Positions 60,401 to 64,000 of a DNA stretch of 64,000 nucleotides are shown in pieces. Location: positions 70,888,139-70,952,138 of the forward strand of contig CM060196.1 of assembly GCA_030549335.1 (NCBI GenBank), in the 5' to 3' direction. A program made the position numbers and the translations under genes. Below the pieces are notes generated by a model. It did not search any database, had not been told where the DNA came from, and was given only the letters and a program-made list of their open reading frames with translations. Source of the stretch: Pontederia crassipes. Lineage: Eukaryota; Streptophyta; Magnoliopsida; Commelinales; Pontederiaceae. Each line of letters starts with the position of its first letter. Positions within the stretch are counted from its first letter, which is position 1.

Positions 60401-63400
60401 ACATATGGTATTGAGGCACTAGATGTACAGCTCATTTCATGAGCTGTTGGAGATTTCATCCTATGGATCTTGTGAGAATTCATAGGATCATGCATGATCT
60501 ATTTTATTTTAGGAAGTTTCCTTTTTTATACTATTTTGTATTTATTAGAATAGGAGCACATAGGTAGATTTATTATTTCTGGTAGGTTGCCTCATAATTA
60601 TGAGATTTGATTTCAGCCTTCCAGATTTTATCTTTCCAAATATATTTGAAGGTTCAAGTCCTGTATATGAGTGGTTGAATATAAAGAAAATAATAGTGCT
60701 TTTGCTACAATTTTTTCGCAGATTAGATTTGATTCTTAGTATCAGCGATCCATATTTCCACATTCAATTTTGTTCTTCTCCAAGGTCCTCTCTGATCGGT
60801 CCCTTCCCCATCTTTTTATATCTCACTTCTTTCTCATTCTCTCTCCTTCTCTTCTTTTTCTCTCTTTCCTTGTTTGGCGATGATGAGATGGTGATCGGTG
60901 TAGGGTTATTGGGGTGTGAGTGGATCAAGTGAAATATAAGGAATATGAAAATGGGATGGATAGTCTCAAACACGTTTTAAAAATCCTTAGCCTTCACAAA
61001 TCTGCAAGTGCACAGACCGTGTACTGCCCCAGGTATCTTATTCTCAAAGATTTGAAAGTTTAGAACTGACCTTACAAACTAGCCATTAATTCCTATAAAA
61101 TTAAAATGCGGCAAAATAAAATCTGAGTTAAATAAACAGATGAGTATTAACAAGATTAAAATGAATAAGCAGCAGAATATATGAAAGATGTCTAGTTTCT
61201 AACAAAAAATATGAAAGCAGACATTTTTGGTATTTTAGTTTAAGGACAAGAAAAGAACTATGCAAAAAGTAAAAAGTTTCAAAGCAGTGGGGAATGAGTT
61301 TACTGGGAATGGAAGATTCTTTGGAGTCCTTGTACGAGACAATTGCTGAAACATATAAAAGATACAGTTCATGAATTCTAATAATACTTAAAATGACATA
61401 ATTCCACATGAATAAGTTGAAGACTTTGGACACAACCTCTTAGTTAGTGTCCTAAACAAAAATATAACTCCTCAGTATTCACCCTAACTCAATGTTCATA
61501 AAATTTCAACTCTTAACATTTATACTTATTCTTTAACCCTTAATAAATCCAAAAATTTAATAGCTAGTTGCTACTTCTCATATCACAACCCAACACAAAA
61601 GAAACCTCTTAGTTCTGTTGTTGTTTCACTCAATTCTGACACACTCTCACTCATGATTCTGCAATGATTTTGCAAAATTCTCACACTCAAACTGTTTGTG
61701 TTTGAATAAAACGAGATAGTAGAACACAGAAGAAAATGGGGCAACACAGTTTTCTGACATTTCATTAGACATTAAATACAATGGTTAAAATAATTGACCA
61801 CTGACTCTAACTGACTCAAACTCTAACTGGCCACCAATAAAAATAGTAACTGCTGCTTTTGAGATAAAAGATTTAACAAATAATAAAATAAAACTGAACA
61901 CACACAAATATATAACAGCAGGTTCTAATACATCATCTAACAAGTTCCACAATATGACATATTCGCTATACTCACTCATCAATTCAGACAATATCAGCAT
62001 GAGGTCTAATTCGGGAATTACAGAAATGAGGTGCGACCATCTCTTCTCAGAGTATGGTCATCAAGGAAAGGAAACAACGTTTCGGTAAAAACAACCCTAG
62101 AGTCAACCATCACTTCAGCATATATCATTCAAATCCCATCACAACAACAACAACAACAACAACAAAGCCTTATCCCACTAGGTGGGGTCGGCTACATGGA
62201 TCATACGACGCTTCGTTGATCCATGTTCATGAGATTCGACAGGGTTTTACGCTGACTGTCGGGGCCTAACACAACCCATCACAAATCAGATAAAAAACTT
62301 AACAAACAGAACTGATATTGCATTAAAAACAAAGTTCCAACATCCTCTCAAAACAAGTCTCTAAGCTAGAACCATTGCCAGAAAACAAAGGAAATTAGTC
62401 ATACATGTCTGGATTCAACATCACACAGAAATGTAAAGAAGAGTTCTCCCTTGGACGTTACAAAATTCAAAACAAAAATAAAACAAGGAAGGAATTAGGA
62501 GGGCAAATGCCACAGCCAGCACGACCTCCGGTTGCTGGAGATGGACCTGGAGGCCATGGATGTCCACTGTGCAGCATCTCCCGGGTGGTACCAGCTGGGC
62601 ACCATCCTCTGTTGTCCACAACCGTCATGAAACAGAGGTGTGAGACGGCAAGCTTGTCGGTGTTGTGAGGAGCGCTCCCTCTGTTGCGCTGATCCAGGAA
62701 TGAGCAACCACAAAGACGGTGAAATACGACTTAAATGGAATGGCCATGAGGCTCCCAGTTCGGCGATAATTGCAGAGCGCAGAAGTGCCGGCTCCGGGGG
62801 TTCGCCGCTTACGTTGCCAACAACACAGTCACGTAGTGTGTCTACCGGCGCTGGATCTCCGGTGACCACGGGATGGAGAGGGTGAGGGCCGTCACAGACG
62901 CTAGCGCAAAGGTGGCGGTCGGCGTCACTGTTCGTCGTTTACATGCTTGTGGCGACACTGTTGAGTGCTTCCGCTGGGTCAGAGGACACAGCGATCTCCT
63001 GTGGCCCTCCCCCTTACACCGTAGGCATCGGAAAGGGCCGGGACAGGATCTCGCGAAATGGCCATTTTCTAAACATCTGTAACAGTGTGTCGCCGGTTGA
63101 CGATGATCGTGGGCGTCCTGGGTGCGGGTCAGGGTGGTCCAGCCATTGGCAAGACGGAGCACCCTGCGATGCATTAGGCCGTGGAGAGAGTCGAGCTGCT
63201 TGCAGAGTGGTGGTGCCTCCGGCGGGGGCTGCCGGAGACAGGGGTGGGCTGCTGGCAGGGACTGCTGGTAGTGGGGTTGTGGATGCTCTAAGGGTCAGTC
63301 TAGAGCTGCTCCAAATGTTTCACTTGTGCTTCTGAACATGAACCTGAGATGATTCTTCGATATTAATTCTTTTATGTCATAGCAGGATTATAGTTGCATA

Positions 63401-64000
63401 TGTGATGAATTCATGCAGGGCTCTCCTGTCATAAATACACTGCCCGATAGCCCATCTGGAAATACCTATACCAAGTCTCTAAGTAGCTCAGATTCAGATG
63501 CCATGCTGATAGAGAAATTATTTGTTACTGGTGTCCTTGATGAACTAAAGATCTGTTTCAGCTGCAATTATGAAGTAAGGTTTTTGAAGCATGTTGAAAT
63601 TTCCATTTTAAGTCGTTCTTTACTTTAGCTGAATATCCAAGATGTTTCCCAGGATAAACAAACTGTGAAAGATGTTCTGTTGAGCAAAGAGAATCATCTA
63701 TTTGAGTTTCGAGCAGCTGGTGGTCAAGTAAGTTTGTTTGATGAGATATTCCTTGTCCTTCTCATATCCTATCAATTTATGGTTTTTGTCTCTCTTGAAT
63801 TCCCTGAATCAGGTTGAGGTTTCAATGAAGTCAAACAATATCCTTGTTGGGACCATTTTGAGATCTCTGGAAATTGAAGACCAATACTGCTGTAAAGAAG
63901 TAGATATGCCAAGATATCTTGCAAGATCATTCATTGACACTATGGAATCATCATGGTCTACTTCAAGTAATCTTAATCAAGAGAATATTAACAGGAACTC
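18318..64000 (+). CDS. VPS13: VPS13/chorein lipid-transfer protein with internal PH domain (5' part, runs off the window)
   Basis: Twenty-four consecutive exons join in frame into about 1058 residues. VPS13 proteins are rod-shaped bridges that carry phospholipids between membranes at contact sites. Residues 1 to about 115 are the chorein N-terminal domain ([47 protein letters not shown]). The extended chorein region follows ([38 protein letters not shown]). Residues about 809-908 form a PH domain (exons 19-21: [19 protein letters not shown], then [16 protein letters not shown]). The placement of the PH domain matches the plant class represented by Arabidopsis At4g17140. The start is the ATG at 18318, where homology begins. 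The C-terminal parts (VAB repeats, ATG2-C, DUF946-like domains of the family) lie beyond the window. All splice sites are GT-AG except the donor after exon 20, which reads GA. The introns are swollen by nested transposons. Confidence 0.95.
18415..19860 (+). other. VPS13 intron 1
   Basis: 1.45 kb, ending GATGCGCAG. No transposon or other feature recognised in it. Confidence 0.85.
19861..19964 (+). CDS. VPS13: VPS13 exon 2
   Basis: Residues 33-67: [20 protein letters not shown], then [15 protein letters not shown], the core of the chorein N domain. Confidence 0.95.
19965..21066 (+). other. VPS13 intron 2
   Basis: 1.1 kb, ending TTCTTCCAG. No transposon recognised. Confidence 0.85.
21067..21201 (+). 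CDS. VPS13: VPS13 exon 3
   Basis: Residues 68-112: [39 protein letters not shown]. Phase 0 at both ends. Confidence 0.95.
21283..21333 (+). CDS. VPS13: VPS13 exon 4
   Basis: Seventeen codons, [17 protein letters not shown], after an 81-bp intron 3. The donor ATG|GTGCTT opens the 12.4-kb intron 4. Confidence 0.93.
21334..21817 (+). other. VPS13 intron 4, left host part
   Basis: Original intron sequence before the first transposon. Nothing else recognised. Confidence 0.7.
21818..21868 (+). mobile_element. SINE 3' tail (Au-SINE-like)
   Basis: A 5'-truncated piece carrying the SINE 3' end, GTAGCCGACCCCACCTAGTG, then GGATAAGGCTT and a (TTG)n tail. The same end occurs at 58577-58661, 58780-58857 and 62144-62274. 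It resembles the Au SINE family known from many angiosperms. Confidence 0.7.
22801..23674 (-). repeat. Left (3') LTR of the intron 4 gypsy
   Basis: 874 bp, TGTCACGCCC to GGAGTGACA. Compared with the right LTR it has an extra segment of about 52 bp near 22842-22893, flanked by ACGTG on both sides. It carries several short palindromes built from TCCTACT and AGTAGGA words between 23053 and 23600. Confidence 0.9.
23760..24340 (-). pseudogene. Gypsy integrase C-terminal part
   Basis: Minus-strand frame with [19 protein letters not shown], an internal [12 protein letters not shown] and VGDRVLV, then [20 protein letters not shown] and [11 protein letters not shown]. This is the end of the gypsy integrase. 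The N-terminal zinc finger and the catalytic core before TDGQTER are absent. No chromodomain is visible after it. Confidence 0.85.
24309..25591 (-). pseudogene. Gypsy protease and reverse transcriptase
   Basis: A continuous frame at 25591-24737 contains the aspartic protease motif [14 protein letters not shown] and runs to the start of the RT ([33 protein letters not shown]). After a stop near 24735 the RT continues to 24309 with [17 protein letters not shown] and [11 protein letters not shown]. The second Asp of the catalytic pair YLDD reads Glu here. The frame breaks off just after HLEEVF, where RNase H should begin. Confidence 0.88.
25540..26629 (-). pseudogene. Gypsy gag
   Basis: Two frames on the minus strand, 26629-26204 (coiled-coil-like N-terminal part, then [20 protein letters not shown]) and 26154-25540 ([30 protein letters not shown]). 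A lysine-rich stretch and a zinc-knuckle remnant follow. This is the retrotransposon gag fold. A stop near 26160 separates the two halves. Confidence 0.85.
26658..28953 (-). repeat. Right (5') LTR of the intron 4 gypsy, split by a LINE
   Basis: The first part, 26658-26965, matches the left LTR from TGTCACGCCC to the GGAGTAGAA word. The second part, 28440-28953, resumes at TTAATCCCTGAAGC and ends GGAGTGACA. The segment between is a LINE. Confidence 0.9.
26966..28439 (-). mobile_element. 5'-truncated LINE inside the gypsy LTR
   Basis: Minus strand, beginning at the left with a poly-T run, the reverse of the poly-A tail. It shares its 3' end with the other LINEs of this window. Coding blocks are [20 protein letters not shown], then [23 protein letters not shown], and the zf-RVT region ([44 protein letters not shown]). 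It is truncated at the end of the RT. No target duplication is evident; two or three LTR bases seem to be lost at the junction. Confidence 0.88.
29528..30470 (+). mobile_element. LINE 3' part, plus strand
   Basis: Plus-strand copy of the same LINE family: [20 protein letters not shown], then the zf-RVT region ([38 protein letters not shown]), followed by [15 protein letters not shown] and the family 3' end with its TATATATACC word near 30430. It lies where the RT core of the surrounding minus-strand LINE should be. It may be a separate insertion or the result of an inversion. Confidence 0.8.
31028..31655 (-). pseudogene. LINE endonuclease remnant
   Basis: Minus-strand fragments of an apurinic-type endonuclease domain: [34 protein letters not shown] and PFSDHTPLL in order. 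This is the usual Gly-Asp-Phe-Asn and Ser-Asp-His signature of plant LINEs, in which the Asp of GDFN reads Asn here. The reading frame is broken. Confidence 0.75.
31811..33089 (-). pseudogene. LINE ORF1 remnant with two zinc knuckles
   Basis: Frameshifted minus-strand frames. The first zinc knuckle, [14 protein letters not shown], and the second, [14 protein letters not shown], lie in different frames near 33010-32870. Downstream is Pro/Thr-rich linker sequence. ORF1 of plant L1 elements binds the element RNA. A related ORF1 fragment is found at 62500-63290. Confidence 0.75.
33177..33719 (+). other. VPS13 intron 4, right host part
   Basis: AT-rich intron sequence. Near 33475-33525 is a short piece resembling the LINE 3' end (GCGGATGACCAGC, then AGTCATCC). 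It ends in a T-rich tract and GAAG before exon 5. Confidence 0.7.
33720..33814 (+). CDS. VPS13: VPS13 exon 5
   Basis: [20 protein letters not shown] then [11 protein letters not shown] plus two bases, one of the most conserved VPS13 segments. Donor AG|GTAAGT. It lies more than 12 kb from exon 4. Confidence 0.95.
33897..34014 (+). CDS. VPS13: VPS13 exon 6
   Basis: [20 protein letters not shown], then [19 protein letters not shown]. The first base completes the Ser codon begun in exon 5. Confidence 0.95.
34015..37082 (+). other. VPS13 intron 6
   Basis: 3.1 kb, no coding transposon seen. It contains an exact 35-bp direct repeat (35751-35785 and 35808-35842) and an imperfect tandem pair of about 45 bp near 34954-35045. 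A minus-strand frame at 35742-35542 ([18 protein letters not shown]) could be the end of a LINE RNase H, but the match is weak. Confidence 0.6.
37083..37184 (+). CDS. VPS13: VPS13 exon 7
   Basis: [20 protein letters not shown], then [14 protein letters not shown]; 34 codons, phase 0. Confidence 0.95.
37251..37439 (+). CDS. VPS13: VPS13 exon 8
   Basis: 63 codons from [11 protein letters not shown] to [13 protein letters not shown], with [14 protein letters not shown] in the middle. Phase 0. Confidence 0.95.
37514..37674 (+). CDS. VPS13: VPS13 exon 9
   Basis: [40 protein letters not shown], ending KKA plus two bases. Its donor GTAAC is followed directly by a copia LTR. Confidence 0.95.
37680..37929 (+). 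repeat. 5' copia LTR next to the exon 9 donor
   Basis: 250 bp. The five bases before it, GTAAC (37675-37679), are also the start of intron 9 and presumably the target site. The distal copy cannot be checked because the 3' end of the element is lost. Confidence 0.85.
38093..39811. mobile_element. Non-coding element with 5-bp target duplication
   Basis: 1719 bp, starting TGATGTGAATTAG and ending CTAGTGATCA, with GTCGT on both sides (38088-38092 and 39812-39816). It begins with two copies of a unit of about 105-115 bp (38094-38209 and 38225-38328) joined by a GGCGCCAAAAACTG word. A block at 38301-38380 (TTGCAAGTGCATAGATCAG, then GTCGTATCCACGGTGATTTG) resembles blocks in the repeats at 56455-57500 and 60896-62400. 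There is no convincing coding region. TG...CA ends and a 5-bp duplication suggest an LTR-retrotransposon derivative, yet I see no long terminal repeats. Confidence 0.65.
39825..40397 (+). pseudogene. Copia gag (UBN2 type)
   Basis: Starts [20 protein letters not shown], typical of copia gag. It has an in-frame stop after TNYLL, then an open frame to the end ([35 protein letters not shown]). The zinc knuckle that should follow is gone. The product would have packaged element RNA. Confidence 0.82.
40460..40799. repeat. Two tandem copies of a 170-bp unit
   Basis: 40460-40629 and 40630-40799 agree at every position I compared except one (C at 40510, A at 40680). AT-rich, no coding capacity. The near identity means the duplication is recent compared with the transposons around it, or is an assembly effect. 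Confidence 0.9.
40809..40829. repeat. (TA)n microsatellite
   Basis: About ten TA units immediately after the 170-bp tandem repeat. Confidence 0.8.
40833..40932. repeat. Fragment related to the 61-731 element
   Basis: Read on the reverse strand it contains GTTGTCAATATCGAG, then runs of ATCGTA-type words, like the ends of the miniature element at 61-731. Confidence 0.4.
40933..42079 (+). mobile_element. 5'-inverted LINE copy
   Basis: Two adjoining pieces of one LINE family in opposite directions. On the minus strand, 41215-40933 matches the end of the RT ([20 protein letters not shown]). On the plus strand, 41216-42079 continues with the following region: [60 protein letters not shown], and the family 3' end with GGATGACAACCTAACTGG. 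The inverted 5' piece is just upstream of the direct piece in the parent order, which is the footprint of twin priming. Many stops; inactive. Confidence 0.75.
42080..42244 (+). other. VPS13 intron 9, right host part
   Basis: End of intron 9, closing with ATGTCTTTTCCAG before exon 10. Nothing else seen. Confidence 0.7.
42245..42415 (+). CDS. VPS13: VPS13 exon 10
   Basis: [49 protein letters not shown]. Its first base completes a Ser codon with exon 9. Confidence 0.95.
42775..42867 (+). CDS. VPS13: VPS13 exon 11
   Basis: [20 protein letters not shown], then [10 protein letters not shown] plus two bases. Donor TG|GTTGCT. Confidence 0.92.
42952..43270 (+). CDS. VPS13: VPS13 exon 12
   Basis: 319 bp from [11 protein letters not shown] through [33 protein letters not shown] and [15 protein letters not shown]. 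The largest exon in the window. Confidence 0.95.
43356..43460 (+). CDS. VPS13: VPS13 exon 13
   Basis: [35 protein letters not shown]; 35 codons. Confidence 0.95.
43537..43632 (+). CDS. VPS13: VPS13 exon 14
   Basis: [32 protein letters not shown]; 32 codons. Confidence 0.95.
43713..43780 (+). CDS. VPS13: VPS13 exon 15
   Basis: [22 protein letters not shown] plus two bases. Donor AG|GTTTGG. Confidence 0.93.
44029..44149 (+). CDS. VPS13: VPS13 exon 16
   Basis: [40 protein letters not shown], a highly conserved VPS13 segment. Confidence 0.95.
44222..44422 (+). CDS. VPS13: VPS13 exon 17
   Basis: 67 codons: [55 protein letters not shown]. Confidence 0.95.
44505..44705 (+). CDS. VPS13: VPS13 exon 18
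   Basis: 67 codons: [50 protein letters not shown]. The PH domain begins after it, beyond an 11.1-kb intron. Confidence 0.95.
45165..47651 (-). mobile_element. Internally deleted copia element nested in the gypsy LTR
   Basis: A 2.5-kb element, minus strand, with LTRs 45165-45429 and about 47391-47651. Only RT and RNase H remain between them. The primer-binding site expected beside the right LTR is missing, as are gag, protease and integrase. LTR ends read TGTG...CACA at the left copy. The same LTR family, in the opposite direction, is at 60471-60720. Confidence 0.88.
45682..47507 (-). pseudogene. Copia RT and RNase H, fused to LTR sequence
   Basis: A 400-residue open frame runs from 47507 to 46305. 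It begins inside the LTR, crosses the LTR border at about 47391, and continues through a linker into the [74 protein letters not shown] with the catalytic YVDD intact. After a frameshift, RNase H follows at 46077-45682 ([30 protein letters not shown]). Confidence 0.88.
47913..48614 (-). pseudogene. Gypsy integrase C-terminal part (intron 18)
   Basis: Open minus-strand frame with [20 protein letters not shown] (Gly of TDGQTE reads Asp), [37 protein letters not shown] and [11 protein letters not shown]. It ends in LTR-adjacent sequence. The upstream part of the integrase lies at about 48906-48615 and is disrupted. Confidence 0.87.
48907..49979 (-). pseudogene. Gypsy RT and RNase H (intron 18)
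   Basis: Minus-strand blocks: start of the RT at 49979-49656 ([20 protein letters not shown]), RT core at 49639-49361 ([33 protein letters not shown]), and RNase H at 49308-48907 ([33 protein letters not shown]). The catalytic YFDD is intact but the blocks lie in different frames. Confidence 0.88.
50055..50360 (-). pseudogene. Gypsy aspartic protease (intron 18)
   Basis: [20 protein letters not shown] carries the retroviral-type active-site Asp-Ser-Gly; [12 protein letters not shown] follows. The frame is 101 residues. Confidence 0.82.
50669..51530 (-). pseudogene. Gypsy gag (intron 18)
   Basis: Two overlapping minus-strand frames: [50 protein letters not shown] in one, then [20 protein letters not shown] in the other, with a frameshift near 50940. 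The zinc-knuckle remnant is near 50600-50570. Confidence 0.84.
51548..52140 (-). repeat. Right (5') LTR of the intron 18 gypsy
   Basis: 593 bp from TGACGCAGCGG to CAGCAGAATTC. It matches the split left LTR. Confidence 0.88.
52141..52689 (+). other. VPS13 intron 18 interior with a possible MITE
   Basis: AT-rich intron sequence. At about 52525-52664 is a GC-richer patch with ACCCAGCC near one end and its reverse complement GGCTGGGT near the other. This could be a small inverted-repeat element, but I could not define a target duplication. Confidence 0.4.
53491..54525 (+). mobile_element. Internally deleted LINE inside the copia
   Basis: Plus strand, ending in a poly-A tract at about 54518-54533. 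It holds the end of ORF1 ([20 protein letters not shown], stop TGA at 53862-53864), and ORF2 starting at ATG 53861 with [15 protein letters not shown], the start of the endonuclease. ORF1 stop and ORF2 start overlap as ATGA. The endonuclease breaks off near 54360, followed directly by the LINE 3' end, so the RT is deleted. It splits the integrase of the minus-strand copia. Confidence 0.8.
54661..55394. mobile_element. Long-TIR non-autonomous DNA transposon
   Basis: 734 bp flanked by the 8-bp duplication GAAGTTGA (54653-54660 and 55395-55402). The ends are inverted repeats of roughly 200 bp: GGGTAAATTACACC at the left against GGGATAAATTGCAC on the reverse strand at the right, and then shared CCAACTTTAG, TTCTTGCACGC and TTGCTGACGTG words. 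The centre is GC-rich with poly-C runs (about 54961-54972 and 55015-55027) and no coding region. Removing the element and one duplication copy restores continuous copia sequence. An 8-bp duplication points to hAT, but long TIRs are more common in MULEs. Confidence 0.85.
55819..55928 (+). CDS. VPS13: VPS13 exon 19 (start of the PH domain)
   Basis: [36 protein letters not shown] plus two bases: the first strands of the PH domain. Confidence 0.95.
56455..57500. repeat. Non-coding repeat, copy 1
   Basis: It starts TGTAGGGCTATTGGGGTGTG and is collinear with 60896-62400 up to the AAACAAAGGAAA word. The conserved block GTACAGATCGTGTAGTGCCC is at about 56567-56586. No coding region. Sequence further right to about 58127 (ending ATGTCCAACA) may belong to the same element as an LTR-like end, but copy 2 does not share it. 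Confidence 0.65.
58195..58435 (+). mobile_element. LINE 3' fragment
   Basis: Plus-strand frame [20 protein letters not shown], then [12 protein letters not shown], which resembles the end of a LINE ORF2 (Trp-x-x-Trp-x-x-Arg-Asn type), followed by CCCCCACAAAAAAATGG as a short A-rich tail. Confidence 0.5.
58577..58661 (-). mobile_element. SINE 3' part, minus strand
   Basis: Reverse complement of the Au-like SINE end: (CAA)n, AAGCCTTATCCCACTAGGTG, GGGTCGGCTACATGGATCAT, ACGACGCCATTCCGCTCT. Confidence 0.7.
58780..58857 (+). mobile_element. SINE 3' part, plus strand
   Basis: AGAGCAGAATGGCGTCGTAT, then GATCCATGTAGCCGACCCCA and a (TTG)n tail. About two mismatches in 75 bases against the opposed copy at 58577-58661. 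Confidence 0.7.
59466..59632 (+). mobile_element. Extreme 3' end of a LINE
   Basis: Starts TTCTTCGGGAGTGGGG, then GCCGCTCTCCTATGGAGAGC, TCAGTGATATATATATACTC, GGATGACAACC and AGTCATCC, closing with an A-run. It matches the last 160 bases of the LINEs at 30330-30470 and 41930-42079: a heavily 5'-truncated insertion. Confidence 0.8.
59678..59774 (+). CDS. VPS13: VPS13 exon 20 (PH domain), defective donor
   Basis: [32 protein letters not shown]. The phases of exons 19 and 21 require it to end at 59774, but the next bases are GAATGAC, not GT. Reading on gives Glu and a TGA stop. One missing T would turn a normal GTAATG donor into the sequence seen. Confidence 0.88.
59869..59967 (+). CDS. VPS13: VPS13 exon 21 (end of the PH domain)
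   Basis: [33 protein letters not shown]: the last strands and the C-terminal helix with the conserved Trp of PH domains. Confidence 0.95.
60471..60895 (+). mobile_element. Copia LTR with degenerate primer site and leader
   Basis: The LTR 60471-60720 starts TGTGAGAATTCATAGG and is the reverse complement of the LTR at 45165-45429. It is followed near 60738 by AGTATCAGCGATCC, a degenerate initiator tRNA-Met primer site, and a pyrimidine-rich leader (60775-60876). The rest of the element is missing, cut off where the non-coding repeat begins. Confidence 0.7.
61616..61942. mobile_element. Solo LTR with 5-bp target duplication
   Basis: 327 bp starting TGTTGTTGTTTCACTC and ending CATCTAACA, flanked by AGTTC on both sides (61611-61615 and 61943-61947). 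The related repeat at 56455-57500 lacks it and reads through this point (CTTCTCGGTTCCACAA), so it is a proven insertion. The other possibility is a very short TRIM-type element. Confidence 0.82.
62144..62274 (-). mobile_element. SINE (Au-like), longest copy in the window
   Basis: 131 bp on the minus strand, flanked by the 9-bp duplication CCCATCACA (62135-62143 and 62275-62283). On its own strand it has GTTAGGCCCCGACAGTCAGC, TCATGAACATGGATCAACG, GTAGCCGACCCCACCTAGTG and a (TTG)n tail. Its 5' part with a tRNA-like promoter is missing or degenerate. The related repeat copy at about 57381-57401 is the empty site. Confidence 0.8.
62490..63290 (-). pseudogene. LINE ORF1 fragment with two zinc knuckles
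   Basis: Minus-strand frame with [16 protein letters not shown] and [14 protein letters not shown], then broken frames with [20 protein letters not shown] and [17 protein letters not shown]. It matches the ORF1 part of the intron 4 LINE (32500-33100), including the 5' end sequence GCTGCCGGAGACAGGGG. ORF2 is absent. Confidence 0.78.
63419..63574 (+). CDS. VPS13: VPS13 exon 22
   Basis: [53 protein letters not shown]; 52 codons directly after the PH domain. Confidence 0.94.
63629..63727 (+). CDS. VPS13: VPS13 exon 23
   Basis: [33 protein letters not shown]; 33 codons, donor CAA|GTAAGT. Confidence 0.94.
63813..64000 (+). CDS. VPS13: VPS13 exon 24 (runs off the window)
   Basis: [40 protein letters not shown]; open to the last base of the window. 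Confidence 0.92.

Larger units (their letters stand above)
60896..62400. repeat. Non-coding repeat, copy 2
   Basis: Collinear with 56455-57500 but longer, because it carries a 327-bp insertion (61616-61942) and a SINE (62144-62274). The conserved block TGCAAGTGCACAGACCGTGT is at about 61003-61022. No coding region. Confidence 0.65.
59968..63418 (+). other. VPS13 intron 21
   Basis: 3.5 kb holding small internal duplications (GGACATGAGGAGCATTGTT near 60173 and 60229), a copia 5' end (60471-60895), a non-coding repeat (60896-62400) with a solo LTR and a SINE inside, and a LINE ORF1 piece (62490-63290). No host coding sequence. Confidence 0.85.

Noticed and set aside
58577-62274. Repeated CAA/TTG units as a CRISPR-like or microsatellite array
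   Set aside because: They are the (TTG)n tails of SINE copies, each joined to the same 3' end sequence.

Overview
This is nuclear DNA of a flowering plant. It has split genes with canonical GT-AG introns, a plastid-targeted photosynthesis-related gene, tRNA-iMet-primed copia and gypsy retrotransposons, plant L1-type LINEs and a SINE with a (TTG)n tail. The very GC-rich 5' coding ends against AT-rich introns and spacers hint at a monocot. That is inference only; no species can be named from the sequence.

Two host genes are supported. On the minus strand, a three-exon gene (1322-3735) encodes a plastid pterin-4a-carbinolamine-dehydratase-like protein of the RAF2 type (Rubisco accumulation factor 2). 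On the plus strand, a VPS13/chorein lipid-transfer protein gene starts at 18318 and runs off the right edge. I could place 24 consecutive exons with matching phases. They encode about 1058 residues of a protein usually over 4000 residues long: the chorein N-terminal domain, the start of the lipid-transfer groove, and the internal PH domain of one plant VPS13 class. Only about 3.2 kb of 45.7 kb of this gene is coding.

Layout. 61-731: MULE-like miniature element with a 9-bp target duplication. 1322-3735: RAF2-like gene. 4857-6365: 5'-truncated LINE. 6366-10114: gene-free DNA with pyrimidine-rich and poly-G tracts. 10115-14973: complete but decayed copia element. 14979-17640: AT-rich, empty. 17640-18317: GC-rich promoter and leader of VPS13. 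18318-64000: VPS13, whose long introns hold the other elements.

Intron 4 (12.4 kb) holds a three-level nest: a LINE, split by a gypsy element, whose right LTR is split by another LINE of the same family. Intron 9 (4.6 kb) starts with a copia LTR five bases after the splice donor; that copia is interrupted by a 1.7-kb non-coding element, and a 5'-inverted LINE lies downstream. Intron 18 (11.1 kb) holds a gypsy element whose left LTR is split by an internally deleted copia, plus a second copia split by a LINE and by a long-TIR DNA transposon. Introns 19 and 21 carry two copies of a non-coding repeat, SINE copies, LTR relics and LINE pieces.

The two genes are unrelated in function. The RAF2-like protein would act in plastid Rubisco biogenesis, and VPS13 at membrane contact sites. 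All transposon genes seen are broken. The points most worth a second look are the defective splice donor after VPS13 exon 20, the copia insertion hugging the exon 9 donor, and a non-coding repeat family present three times that I cannot name.
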